A stretch of 31,903 bases of DNA from JBEKCP01 sp050014815. Lineage in GTDB: Bacteria > Planctomycetota > Planctomycetia > Pirellulales > Thermoguttaceae. Positions 15,601 through 22,900 of this stretch are shown here, piece after piece (the stretch's first letter is position 1; every line of letters starts with the position of its first letter). The stretch is taken from contig JBEKCP010000006.1 in NCBI GenBank assembly GCA_050014815.1, positions 1-31,903 on the forward strand, written 5' to 3'. The notes below the pieces were generated by a model. That model was not told the DNA's origin, did no database searches, and saw nothing but the letters and a program-made list of their open reading frames with translations. The translations under genes were made by a program, and so were the position numbers.

Positions 15601-16840
15601 GCCGATCATCAACCGGATCGACATGCTGGCGACCGGGGTCCGCACGATGATCGGAGTGAAGGTCTTCGGCAACGACCTGGGGAAGATACAGCAGGTCTCC
15701 GAGGAAGTGGCCGCCGTGCTCCGGCAGGTCCGCGGCGCGGTGGACGTGGTGCCGGACCAGAACGTCGGCAAGGGGTACCTCGAAATCACCGTCGATCGCA
15801 AGAAGGCGGCCCGATACGGCGTACAAGTCGGCGACGTGCAGGACACGATCGAGGTGGCGCTGGGGGGCAAGGCCATTACCAGCACGGTCGAGGACCGGGA
15901 GCGGTTTCCCGTGCGGATCCGCTACGCCCGCGCCTGGCGCGAAGATGAAGAGGCCGTCAAGAACCTGCTGGTGAGCGCGGCGGCGGGCATGGCCGGCGAA
16001 GCCGCCGGCGGCGGCATGGACACGCCCAAACCGCTTGCGGCTTCGCAGAAACCGGTCCAGATCCCGCTGGCCATGGTCGCGGAGGTCAAGCTGGTCGAGG
16101 GCCCCTCGATGATCAAGAGCGAGAACGGCCTCCTGCGCTCCTACGTGCAACTGAACGTCCGCGACCGCGACGTGCTGGGCTTTGTCGACGAGGCCCGCCG
16201 GGCCGTCGCTCAGCAAGTGAAACTCCCCGCCGGCATGTATCTCCAGTGGAGCGGCCAGTTCGAGTACCAGGTCAAGGCCCGCAACACGCTCCTCATCGTT
16301 TATCCGCTGGTGTTGCTCCTGATCTTCATCGTCCTGTACATGACCTTCAACGACGTGGTGGACGCGGCGCTGATGATGATGGCGGTGCCCGAGGCCGTCG
16401 TGGGCGGCATGTTCGCCCTGTGGGTCTCCGGGAACCACTTCAGCGTGGCGGTGCAGGTCGGGTTCATCGCCTGCTTCGGCATGGCCACCGAGACGGCCAT
16501 CATCATGCTGGTGTATCTCCGCGAGGAGATCGAGCGCCGCGGGGGGTTGGAGAAGATCGGCTCGCTGGAGGAACTCCGGCAGGCGGTCATCGACGGCACG
16601 GTCCACCGGCTTCGCCCGAAACTCTTGACCGAGGGCGTGGCGATCGTGGCGCTGGCGCCGATGCTCTTTGCCGGCGGGGTGGGGCACGAGGTCATCCGGG
16701 CCATGGCGGCCCCCGTGCTCGGCGGTCTGCTGATCGCCGACGAAGTGGTTGACATTTTCATCCCCGTACGGTTCTATTGGGTGCGCCGTGCCCGGTGGCT
16801 GAAGTTGCGTGGGGGAAAGGGATTGGGGATTGGGGATTAG
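12644..16840 (+). CDS. cusA: CusA-like heavy-metal efflux RND pump, enlarged
   Basis: Inner-membrane proton-driven pump, 1398 aa against about 1050 for typical CusA. Clear HME-RND signs: N-terminal helix 1 (IRNRFLVIIGAVVLVAGGIYA), the PDLSENQV motif, TM4 GIAISIGILVDQAVVMVENA with the proton-relay Asp403, PPLDEGS near 609-615, and the C-terminal helix block GFIACFGMATETAIIMLVYL. The three Met residues that bind Cu/Ag in CusA appear as Met619, Met669 and Met994 by eye alignment. Two additions: about 60-70 residues with extra hydrophobic stretches between the first helical half and PPLDEGS (about 535-600), and about 270 helical residues (690-965) inside the second porter loop. Part of the latter (about 919-937) is encoded by a repeat. 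The stop (TAG, 16838-16840) also comes from a repeat. Confidence 0.92.
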   Translation: MIESIIEFSIRNRFLVIIGAVVLVAGGIYAVVNTPVDAIPDLSENQVIVFTDWMGRSPREIEDQITYPLSVNLQGLAGVRSVRSSSEFNFSMINIIFEDNVDFYFARQRVLERLTLANTFLPPGVVPYLAPDATALGQIFWYTVEGEGQDPGRLRAVQDWYVRYQLNSVPGVAQVASVGGFPIEYQIDVDPRKLRGYGVTLGELYNAVARSNSAVGGRVIQKAGAEYLVRGVGWIRSLDDIRDIVVRSDPAKGTPITVDNLATVGRGTQFRRSVLEKDGNEVVGAVVMMRYGENPLAVTRRVKEKILELQSGLPEGVHIIPFYDRTRLVEGAIHTLADILTHEMIIASVAILLILMHFRSAAVICLTLPMSVLVSFILMRLFGIASNIMSLTGIAISIGILVDQAVVMVENATHHLTAHFGKRRVTGDTRELVIPACRTVGRPIFFSVMIILLSFAPVFALSGQQGKMFHPLAFTKSFAMVGVAALSITLVPALIPTFIKGRLRTEEESWLVRTLIGIWRPLLVWALPRRNLVMWAFAFLMIAGSGITPWEAIIPLGWRTCHLIVVGLTTAVTVVFLKGRRWQVLGFAGLAALSLAAANFPKIGTDYMPPLDEGSILDMPVTVPRASVTETADDLKARDALLRHFPEVERVVGKSGRADTPTDPSPLDMIETVITLRPKEFWPKRKMEFKDALRQTAVVQREMLVRGLLKEPPGEADRRALRNDVTMAALGQLDAALRELLVQRYGAFETTLGPTLTREFIAELVRQWREDGRLLRPVEQEEIDGVGDALSAKFGRWLAAGAAQEDVNRLVQQIAEQLSAAGAVEMSPDLLTLRLGTVHKALLAAGDLLGLDRPTLFTRMRDFIRNRHDTHWAELTRQLNYEVLDQAVGAYNWYCLDEFRKKAREQGLWSGPHALTQEALTPGYPLVGASPGGRGEQQDPELQELRGKLDGPLAKGLFLWQKSKADLVQEMDSVCQVPGWGNIWTQPIINRIDMLATGVRTMIGVKVFGNDLGKIQQVSEEVAAVLRQVRGAVDVVPDQNVGKGYLEITVDRKKAARYGVQVGDVQDTIEVALGGKAITSTVEDRERFPVRIRYARAWREDEEAVKNLLVSAAAGMAGEAAGGGMDTPKPLAASQKPVQIPLAMVAEVKLVEGPSMIKSENGLLRSYVQLNVRDRDVLGFVDEARRAVAQQVKLPAGMYLQWSGQFEYQVKARNTLLIVYPLVLLLIFIVLYMTFNDVVDAALMMMAVPEAVVGGMFALWVSGNHFSVAVQVGFIACFGMATETAIIMLVYLREEIERRGGLEKIGSLEELRQAVIDGTVHRLRPKLLTEGVAIVALAPMLFAGGVGHEVIRAMAAPVLGGLLIADEVVDIFIPVRFYWVRRARWLKLRGGKGLGIGD
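15399..15453. repeat. CTCTCCC/GTGAGGG repeat inside cusA
   Basis: About 39 of these bases match, with three differences and in opposite orientation, a stretch at 28859-28897 in the PilM-like gene. It contains GGGTACCCG and a CTCTCCC/GGGAGAG hairpin. It is read in frame and adds about 18 residues (TPGYPLVGASPGGRGE). Confidence 0.85.
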
Positions 16841-16894
16841 GGATTGGAGGGCGCGAACCCCGCGACGCAGTCGCGGGGCTTTCCCCAATCCCCT
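16811..16894. repeat. GCGACGCAGTCGC / GGGATTAG composite repeat, copy 2
   Basis: Runs of GGGGATT units lead into a perfect 9-bp hairpin (16858-16866 with 16870-16878, loop GCA) and then CTTTCCCCAATCCCC. It matches the composite at 2704-2757. The upstream run is translated as the CusA C-terminus (GKGLGIGD) and gives its TAG. The hairpin may terminate cusBA transcription. Confidence 0.8.
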
Positions 16895-16929
16895 TCGCAC
16901 GTGCTACGCTTAATAGGGGAACGCTCTAC

Positions 16930-18327
16930 ATGAAACTCCAATTCCTCGGGGCGGCCCGGCAGGTTACCGGCTCGCAGTATTTCTTCCAGACGGGCGGCAC
17001 GCAGATCCTGATCGACTGCGGGATGTTCCAGGAGCGGGAGTTCCTGGCGCGGAACTGGAATCCGCCGCCGATCCGGCCGCGGGACCTCGCGGCCGTGCTC
17101 CTGACCCATGCCCACATCGATCACTGCGGCCTGTTGCCCCGGCTGGTCAACGAGGGGTTCCGCGGGCGGATCCTGGCGACGGCGGCAACGGTCGATCTGG
17201 CGGGTCTGGTCTTGCGCGACTCGGCCCAGATCCAGGCGGAAGATGCGGCGTTCAAGGAAAAACGGCACCGCAGGGAAGGCCGCCGCGGCCCCTATCCCGA
17301 GCAACCGCTCTATACGCTCCGCGACGTCGAGCGGACGATCCCGCTCATGGAGGCGGTGCCGTACGGCCGGGCCGTCCCGCTGGCCAACGGCGTGGCCGCC
17401 ACGTTCCACGACGCCGGCCACATCCTCGGCTCCGCCATGATCGAGCTGGCGGTCGGCCGGAACGACGGCTCGCGCCGGGTGATCTTCAGCGGCGACATGG
17501 GCCAGCCCCGCAAACCGTTCGTCCGCGACCCCGCCCGCTTCACCGATGCCGACGACATCGTCGTGGAATCGACTTACGGCGACCGCTCGCACGGCAACCA
17601 CGACACGATCCAACGCCAACTCGCGGAGGTGATCCGGCGGACGGCCGCCGACGGCGGCAAGGTGGTCATCCCCATCTTCGCCATCGAGCGGGCCCAGGAG
17701 TTGATCTACTATCTCGGCCGGCTGGTCCGCTCGGGCCGGATCCCCAGCGTGCCGGTGTTCCTCGACAGCCCCATGGCGGCCGACGTCAACGAGATCTTCC
17801 GCCGCCATCGCGACTGCTTCAGCCCCGAGATGCTCCGGGAGATCGACTCGGGCGAGGCGCCGCTGAGTTTCCCCGGCCTGACCACGGTCCGCAGCGTCGA
17901 GCAGTCCAAGGCCCTGAACTACCGCAAGGGGCCGGCCGTGATCATGGCCACCAGCGGCATGTGTACGGCCGGCCGGATCAAGCACCACCTGGCCCAGTAC
18001 ATCGACCGCCCGGAGTGTACGATCCTCTTCGTCGGCTACCAGGCCCGGGGGACGCTGGGCCGCCAGATCCTCGACGGCGGCACGGAAGTTCGGCTGCTGG
18101 GGCGGCTGCGGCTGGTGCGGGCCCGGGTCGAGCAGATCGTCGGCTTCTCGGGCCACGCCGACCGCGAGGCCCTCCTGGCCTGGCTGCGGCATTTCGCCCG
18201 AGAGCCCCGGGTCCTCTTCGTCACGCACGGTGAAGAGGAGTCGGCCATGGCCCTGGCCGAGGAGATCCGCCGCGAGTTGCACTGGAACGTCACCGTGCCG
18301 GAATACCAGCAGGTGGTGGAACTGTAG
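16930..18327 (+). CDS. Beta-CASP metallo-beta-lactamase RNase-like protein
   Basis: A 465-aa cytosolic zinc-dependent nuclease of the CPSF73-like beta-CASP family, likely acting on RNA. Motifs in order: HAHIDH (60-65), DAGHILGS with His164, SGDMG with Asp189, the beta-CASP segment starting ESTYGDR (213-219), GMCTAGR in the middle of the second half, and FSGHADREALL near 410, the RMMBL His. The length is standard. ATG 16930 is preceded by AGGGGA and begins exactly where homologous proteins usually do (MKLQFLGAARQVTGS); the frame is open upstream only through repeat sequence. It follows cusA after a repeat hairpin and is probably a separate unit. Whether it is an exo- or endonuclease cannot be told here. 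Confidence 0.93.
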   Translation: MKLQFLGAARQVTGSQYFFQTGGTQILIDCGMFQEREFLARNWNPPPIRPRDLAAVLLTHAHIDHCGLLPRLVNEGFRGRILATAATVDLAGLVLRDSAQIQAEDAAFKEKRHRREGRRGPYPEQPLYTLRDVERTIPLMEAVPYGRAVPLANGVAATFHDAGHILGSAMIELAVGRNDGSRRVIFSGDMGQPRKPFVRDPARFTDADDIVVESTYGDRSHGNHDTIQRQLAEVIRRTAADGGKVVIPIFAIERAQELIYYLGRLVRSGRIPSVPVFLDSPMAADVNEIFRRHRDCFSPEMLREIDSGEAPLSFPGLTTVRSVEQSKALNYRKGPAVIMATSGMCTAGRIKHHLAQYIDRPECTILFVGYQARGTLGRQILDGGTEVRLLGRLRLVRARVEQIVGFSGHADREALLAWLRHFAREPRVLFVTHGEEESAMALAEEIRRELHWNVTVPEYQQVVEL

Positions 18328-18362
18328 GGTGGCGTAAGTCATTCCCTTCATTCCTCACTCCC

Positions 18363-18502
18363 CTGCGTCTTTGCGCCTTCGCGCCTTTGCGTGAGATACT
18401 TCTCCGTCGTCGCGTTGCGTTCAAGACCGGCCGTTTGCAAGGGTATCGGTTCAGGATGGGGAGTATTTCACGCAAAGACGCTAAGCCGCAAAGGCGCAAA
18501 GG
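18363..18502. repeat. CGCAAAGACGC inverted repeat
   Basis: The left part (18363-18400) and right part (18462-18501) are imperfect reverse complements built from AAAGGCGCAAAG-type units and ending in AGTATTTCACG. With flanking sequence it fills most of the 260 bp between the convergent RNase and glycosyltransferase genes, where I see no gene. Confidence 0.75.
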
Positions 18503-18555
18503 AATATCGGGATTGGCCATGACCGCGGGCAGGGAATAGAGGCTGAATGCCGATT

Positions 18556-18580
18556 GGTGGGACTCGTACCTCGTCCCACC
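18556..18580. terminator. Hairpin between convergent genes
   Basis: GGTGGGAC (18556-18563) pairs perfectly with GTCCCACC (18573-18580) over a 9-base loop, 8 bases past the glycosyltransferase stop. No T-run follows. It also resembles a dispersed GTGGGAC-type repeat, so a terminator role is only possible. Confidence 0.3.
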
Positions 18581-18587
18581 CTACCGT

Positions 18588-19670
18588 CTACATGAGCAGC
18601 TCGTCGTACAGGGCGGCGTAACGGCGGGCCATCTTCCCGGCCGAGAACTCCTCCAGGGCCCGCCGGCGGCCGGCCTCGCCGAGACGGCGGGCCAAATCGG
18701 GGGATTCCAGGAGTTGCTGCGTCCACCGGGCAAGGCCGGCGCGGTCGCCGACGCGGACCAGGTAGCCGGTCTCCCCGGGCACGACCAACTCCCGCGTAGG
18801 CGGCACGTCGGTCGCCACGACAGGGAGCCCCGACGCCATGGCCGCCAGGATCCCGCCCGAGGACTCTCCCGAGGCGCTGGCCGACCAGAAGACGTCGAGA
18901 TGGGGCAGCACGTCGAGCGCATCACTCCGCTGGCCCAGGAAATGAACCTTGTCGCGGATGTGTACCTGGTCGCGGAAGCGGAGGAGCCGCTCGCGGTGGG
19001 GACCGTCGCCAGAGACCAGCAGATGGACGTCGTCGCGAATGACTTTCAAGAGATCGGCGGCCCAGATGGCGTCCTTCACCCGCTGGGCCTCCCTGAGCGG
19101 CCCGAAAAGTCCGATAAGCAGGCTCCGCTCGCCGAGGCCGAGCCGGGCAAGCCAATCGGCCCGTGTGCCAACCGCAGCCCGCGGGGCCACGCCGTCGGGA
19201 ATCACGTGAATCTTGCCGGCCGGCAGCCCGCAGGCGATCTGTGCGTCGCGGGCGGCCGGGCCGGGGACGACGACGGCGTCCGAGCGCCGGGCGATCCAGC
19301 GATCCACGGCATGCCCTAGTACGGTCCGCGCCGGGGCCGCGCCCTGCCGGCAGACAAATCGCGAAACGCCGCACGTCTTGGCCGCCGCCAGTCCCCATGC
19401 GTTGGCCGCCGGACCCCATGCCTGGACCAGGTCGGGTCGCAGCCGGGCCATCTCCCGCCACAGCCGCCACCAACTCTGCGGGTCCATTGCCGATCGCCGC
19501 CCAAGGATCGTGAAGGGGACAGTCGGACAGTCCCCCGGCGGCCCGCCGCCCCCAAGGACGCACGCGTGATGCTCCACCGCGCCCGGCGGCAGACCGGCGG
19601 CCAGCAGGCCGAGCTGTCCCGCGGCACCGTGACCATCGAGCCGGTCGAGAATGTGAAGGATGCGTTTCAT
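18588..19670 (-). CDS. Family-4 glycosyltransferase (GT-B fold)
   Basis: A 360-aa GT4-type glycosyltransferase, likely adding a sugar to a surface polysaccharide or glycan. The N-terminal domain starts MKRILHILDRLDGHGAAGQL, the Gly-rich donor/acceptor loop. The C-terminal Rossmann half has LIGLFGPLREAQRVKD (near 190-205), VHLLVSGDGPHRERL, VHFLGQRSD, and the E-x7-E-like signature ASASGESSGGILAAMASGLPVV followed by TDVPPTRELV. The start ATG at 19670 fits the family beginning; upstream codons are unlikely to be used. A small GGGACAGTC palindrome (19514-19535) lies in frame at residues 46-52. No partner polysaccharide genes are close, so the acceptor is unknown. Confidence 0.9.
   Translation of the reverse strand: MKRILHILDRLDGHGAAGQLGLLAAGLPPGAVEHHACVLGGGGPPGDCPTVPFTILGRRSAMDPQSWWRLWREMARLRPDLVQAWGPAANAWGLAAAKTCGVSRFVCRQGAAPARTVLGHAVDRWIARRSDAVVVPGPAARDAQIACGLPAGKIHVIPDGVAPRAAVGTRADWLARLGLGERSLLIGLFGPLREAQRVKDAIWAADLLKVIRDDVHLLVSGDGPHRERLLRFRDQVHIRDKVHFLGQRSDALDVLPHLDVFWSASASGESSGGILAAMASGLPVVATDVPPTRELVVPGETGYLVRVGDRAGLARWTQQLLESPDLARRLGEAGRRRALEEFSAGKMARRYAALYDELLM
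19514..19535. repeat. GGGACAGTCCC palindrome inside the glycosyltransferase gene
   Basis: GGGGACAGTC followed directly by GGACAGTCCCCC; the outer bases pair. It belongs by sequence to the family at 19966, 27901 and 31665, and is read in frame (DCPTVPF). Confidence 0.6.
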
Positions 19671-19917
19671 TTGTTGCCCATGGTATAGCAGGAACGTCCC
19701 CGCTTGCCAACTTTGACTTTGGCCGCGAGGCGGAGATTTCGTTAAGTCACGTATCGCCAATGACTTGCGTCGATGCGCCAAATGAACCAAATCCTAACGA
19801 AAAACCATTATCCGCTGCATCAAACGCTCACACGCATCTGGACAATCAATCGCCAGCGGCAGATGGACCTCGATGCACAAGCTCGCACCGCCACAACTTT
19901 ACGCAAAGGAGACAGGA

Positions 19918-21159
19918 ATGAACGCGATGCCTGGCGATCGGGTGCGGCGGCGGTGCGGATGGATCGGGGAAAAGGGGACAGTCCCCATTTGCCGTAACGG
20001 CCCCGCGGCGGGCACCATGCTCGCATGGTCGTCGCACAAAAGGCACCCAGAGGGTACCCGGTCACCTTTTCCTACGCGGGCGTTCACGCTCGTGGAAATG
20101 ATGGTCGTGGTTGCCATCATCGGGGTGCTCTTGGCCTTGTTGTTCCCCGCAGTGCAGGCAGCCCGCGAATCGAGCCGCTCGACGTCCTGCAAGAGCAACC
20201 TCCGGCAGTTCGGAATCGGACTGTCGCAGCACGCGGAGAAGTTCGGGACGTACTGTTCCGGGGCGTTCGACTGGATGAACGACGGGGCGGTGACGGAGAT
20301 CGGCTGGGTCGCCGACCTGGTGAACATCGGGATCCCGACCGGAAGCATGCTCTGCCCCACCAACCCGGCCCAAGTCGCCGCGACGTACAACGACCTGCTC
20401 AGTGCGAACACGGCCGCGTTCGACACGTGCGTGAACCGGCTGGGCAGCCCGCCGAGGACGGCGCTGGACGGATCGCAAATCGTCAATCCCTGCTACAACA
20501 TCGCCGTCAACGCCCTTGCGCCAGGCACGCCGGCGCGGCTTAGCCTCGTGCAGACCGGGATCTACTCGACGCACTACAACACGAACTACACCGCCAGTTG
20601 GTGGCTCGTTCGCAGCGGCCTGGTGCTGGACGCCAACGGGAATCCGCTGAGCCAGGTGACCGGATGCGCGGCCTCGACGGTGGCGCGGGTCTCGACGCTG
20701 GGACCGCTCGGCCGCGCCCTGGCCGACGGCTCGACGGTGCCCTTGAGTTTCCTGCCGCTCTTGGGGTGCGGCGGCAGTACGGTGCCGCTGGTGCAGGCGG
20801 TGGGACCCTTGCAGCCCGGCAGCCCAGCGGTGGCGTCGATGACGGGGGGCCCGGTCACGAACCCCTCGATGCAGCCGCCGCCCTTGTTTGCCGCCGGCAC
20901 GCCGAAAGCAGGTCCCGTGGGCACGGGTTGGTGGGCCGGCTGGAACGCCACGCTCCAGGACTACCGCGCCTTCGGCGTCGTCCATCGGCGAAGCTGCAAC
21001 ATCCTGATGGCCGACGGCAGCGTGCAGACCTTCTACGACACCAACAACGACAATCTCCTGAACAACGGATTCATCCCAAGCTCGGGGAATGGATTCGCGG
21101 ATAACACTCTGGAGCTTCCGCCGGACGATTTCTACAGCAAGTGGTCGCTGCGTCCGTAG
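19918..21159 (+). CDS. DUF1559 prepilin-like protein with long N-terminal leader
   Basis: A 413-aa planctomycete DUF1559 protein: a type IV pilin/pseudopilin-like N-terminus followed by a large extracytoplasmic domain. The N-methylation motif is FTLVEMMVVVAIIGVLLALLFPAVQAARESSR at 56-87, kept in two halves here (FTLVEMMVV and IIGVLLALLFPAV). The C-terminal H-X9-DG motif is present: His in VHRRSC, then ADGSV. AAGGAG at 19906-19911 supports ATG 19918. This gives a 55-residue leader instead of the usual 5-15, and residues about 17-51 come from repeats (19966-20072). The residue before Phe56 is Ala, not the Gly preferred by prepilin peptidase. An internal ATG at 20017 would shorten the leader. 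Function within the pilus-like system is unknown. Confidence 0.85.
   Translation: MNAMPGDRVRRRCGWIGEKGTVPICRNGPAAGTMLAWSSHKRHPEGTRSPFPTRAFTLVEMMVVVAIIGVLLALLFPAVQAARESSRSTSCKSNLRQFGIGLSQHAEKFGTYCSGAFDWMNDGAVTEIGWVADLVNIGIPTGSMLCPTNPAQVAATYNDLLSANTAAFDTCVNRLGSPPRTALDGSQIVNPCYNIAVNALAPGTPARLSLVQTGIYSTHYNTNYTASWWLVRSGLVLDANGNPLSQVTGCAASTVARVSTLGPLGRALADGSTVPLSFLPLLGCGGSTVPLVQAVGPLQPGSPAVASMTGGPVTNPSMQPPPLFAAGTPKAGPVGTGWWAGWNATLQDYRAFGVVHRRSCNILMADGSVQTFYDTNNDNLLNNGFIPSSGNGFADNTLELPPDDFYSKWSLRP
19966..20072. repeat. GGGACAGTCCC-family element plus ACCATGC module, in a gene leader
   Basis: The left arm 19966-19992 matches the arm at 31665-31691 almost exactly. The right side is degenerate (GGTCACCTTTTCC) and pairs only partly. 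Inside is the ACCATGC/GCATGGT hairpin (20014-20029). The whole is read in frame as the leader of the DUF1559 protein. Confidence 0.75.
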
Positions 21160-21311
21160 GGGGATAACTTGCAGACGGAAAGGAGGGATCGCGCAGAGCG
21201 AAAGCAATTACATCGCCGCTCGGAGGGGCGGCCGAAAAAAACGGGGTGCCGGCCACAACCGGCGGCAGAGTTTGGCAACGCGCCGACCGGCTGTCTCCAG
21301 GCACCCATGAG

Positions 21312-21434
21312 GTCCCCTCTCCCTCCGGGAGAGGGTTAGGGTGAGGGCGGTTAGCTTAGAAAAGGCGTTGTCTTGCTTATGTGTCTTTTCCATGCCCTCA
21401 CCCCCTGCCCCTCTCCCAAAGGGAGAGGGGAGCA
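21312..21434. repeat. CTCTCCC/GTGAGGG composite repeat in a 327-bp intergenic stretch
   Basis: Two hairpins, CCCTCTCCC/GGGAGAGGG near 21315-21336 and CCCCTCTCCC/GGGAGAGGGG near 21408-21430, are each flanked by GGTGAGGGC or its complement, so the whole is an inverted pair. It fills most of 21160-21486 between the two DUF1559 genes. I see no gene or convincing promoter in that stretch. Confidence 0.85.
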
Positions 21435-21486
21435 ATTTGCAAAAGTCCACAGTTCTTGACAATCCCATTCAAGGAGTGAAGTTCCC

Positions 21487-22779
21487 ATGAAGAAGCGAGG
21501 TTTTACACTGGTTGAATTATTGGTGGTCGTCGCCATCATCGGCGTGTTGGCCAGCCTGCTCTTGCCCGCAGTACAGCGGGCCCGCGAGGCCGGCCGCAAG
21601 ACCGTCTGCACCAACAACCTGAAGCAGATCGGTTTGGCTATTCTGAATTTCGAGCAGGTCCACAAGATGCTGCCCTGCGGCGGCGAAGGGACCACCTTTA
21701 CCGCTCCCGGAAACGGGGCGACGAAGTTCTCGAGGCACTCGTTGTTCACGCACCTCCTGCCGTACATCGAGAAGGACGACGTGTACAACATGATGGACCT
21801 GTCGAAGTACTACCGCGCGTCGCCTCAAAACGTCGCGGCCGCAACTACGTGGATCGAAACGTATGTGTGCCCCTCGAACCCGTTCCTGCAGTATAAGGAC
21901 AACGCGGGGCTCACCGGCGCCAGCGGCGCCCAAGTTGACCCCCAGTGGGGGAGCAAGGTCGGCCCGGCCTGGGGCGGACTGGACTACTTCGCCACCGTCT
22001 ACACCGACATCAGCGACGGCAGCATTACCTCGGCGAACGTTCAAGCGGGCGGGCGCGACGCCGCCCACTACCGCGCGGAGGGCGCCCTGACGGTGCCCGA
22101 CGGCAAGTCCGGAGACCAGGACGGCGCCGGCACCGATTACGTCATGGGCACGGCGGCCACCAGCGTGCCGATCTCGGCCATCCTCGACGGCACGAGCAAC
22201 ACGATTGCCGTGATCGAAGACGCGGGCCGTATCTCGCCCTGGATCGCCACTGCCCAGAGCGCCCCGTACGGCGGCACCTACGGATACTATCCCGTCGACG
22301 TGTCGCAGGTCAAGTACCCTGAGGACGCGACCGGCTCGAAGGCCCCCGCCGGTCAAACCAATGGCGGTCATAGCGGCTCCAGCGCCTATAGTTGCGTGTG
22401 GCGTTGGGCCGATCCGGACGCCGGCGGCAGCGGCGTCTCCGGCCCGTGCGCGAAGAATTCCGCCGCCTACAACGGTAGCTGCACCCTCAACGGCCAGCCC
22501 GCCGCCTACGCCGGCAAGGTGATCAACCAGAACGCCGCTCCGATCGGCGGGCCCGGCACAGCCGACGCGGCCGGCCAGACGTTGTTGTGGATCAACAACA
22601 ACATCGGTCTGAACGACGAGCCGTTCTCGTTCCACACGGGCGGCTGCAATTCCGTGTTCGTCGACGGCAGCGTCCACTTCCTCTCCGACACGCTTGACCC
22701 GATCACGATGCGGCGTCTGGTCACCCGGGCGGAGGGCAAGCAGATCAACGACGGTACGATACTGGACCAGGCCCAATAA
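21487..22779 (+). CDS. DUF1559 prepilin-like protein
   Basis: A 430-aa member of the same family as the gene at 19918, with a canonical short leader: MKKRG then FTLVELLVVVAIIGVLASLLLPAV. The prepilin cleavage site is Gly5-Phe6. The rest has the usual family pattern: CTNNLKQIGLA after the helix, YVCPSNP, DGTSNTIAVIED, and the H-X9-DG motif FHTGGC...VDGSVHFLSD near the end. AAGGAG at 21471-21476 lies 10 bases before the ATG. It is exported through a type IV pilus/type II secretion-like path; the exact role is unknown. A strong terminator follows at 22854. Confidence 0.95.
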   Translation: MKKRGFTLVELLVVVAIIGVLASLLLPAVQRAREAGRKTVCTNNLKQIGLAILNFEQVHKMLPCGGEGTTFTAPGNGATKFSRHSLFTHLLPYIEKDDVYNMMDLSKYYRASPQNVAAATTWIETYVCPSNPFLQYKDNAGLTGASGAQVDPQWGSKVGPAWGGLDYFATVYTDISDGSITSANVQAGGRDAAHYRAEGALTVPDGKSGDQDGAGTDYVMGTAATSVPISAILDGTSNTIAVIEDAGRISPWIATAQSAPYGGTYGYYPVDVSQVKYPEDATGSKAPAGQTNGGHSGSSAYSCVWRWADPDAGGSGVSGPCAKNSAAYNGSCTLNGQPAAYAGKVINQNAAPIGGPGTADAAGQTLLWINNNIGLNDEPFSFHTGGCNSVFVDGSVHFLSDTLDPITMRRLVTRAEGKQINDGTILDQAQ

Positions 22780-22853
22780 CGCCTGACTGCCGCCAGCCGC
22801 GCCGCAGCGGCCTGACGAGCACCCCGCGGTACGATCCGCTGCGGCAACCGAGC

Positions 22854-22893
22854 GAGCCGGCGCCGGGACCCTTCCGGCGCCGGCTCGTGTTTT
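22854..22893 (+). terminator. Rho-independent terminator of the second DUF1559 gene
   Basis: A perfect 13-bp stem (22854-22866 with 22874-22886), 7-base loop, then GTGTTTT. It sits 75 bases past the DUF1559 stop and just before the next start. Confidence 0.85.
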
Positions 22894-22900
22894 CCGCTAA

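Noticed and set aside
14564..16900. 778-aa open frame antisense to cusA
   Set aside because: Low-complexity Arg/His/Asp-rich translation with no domain; a shadow of the GC-rich CusA codons.
18363..21434. CRISPR-like arrays among the dispersed repeats
   Set aside because: Repeats are paired inverted units without regular spacing or unique spacers, and no cas gene is present.
21456..21461. TTGACA upstream of the second DUF1559 gene as a -35 box
   Set aside because: No -10 at a suitable distance; the ribosome site begins only 10 bases later.
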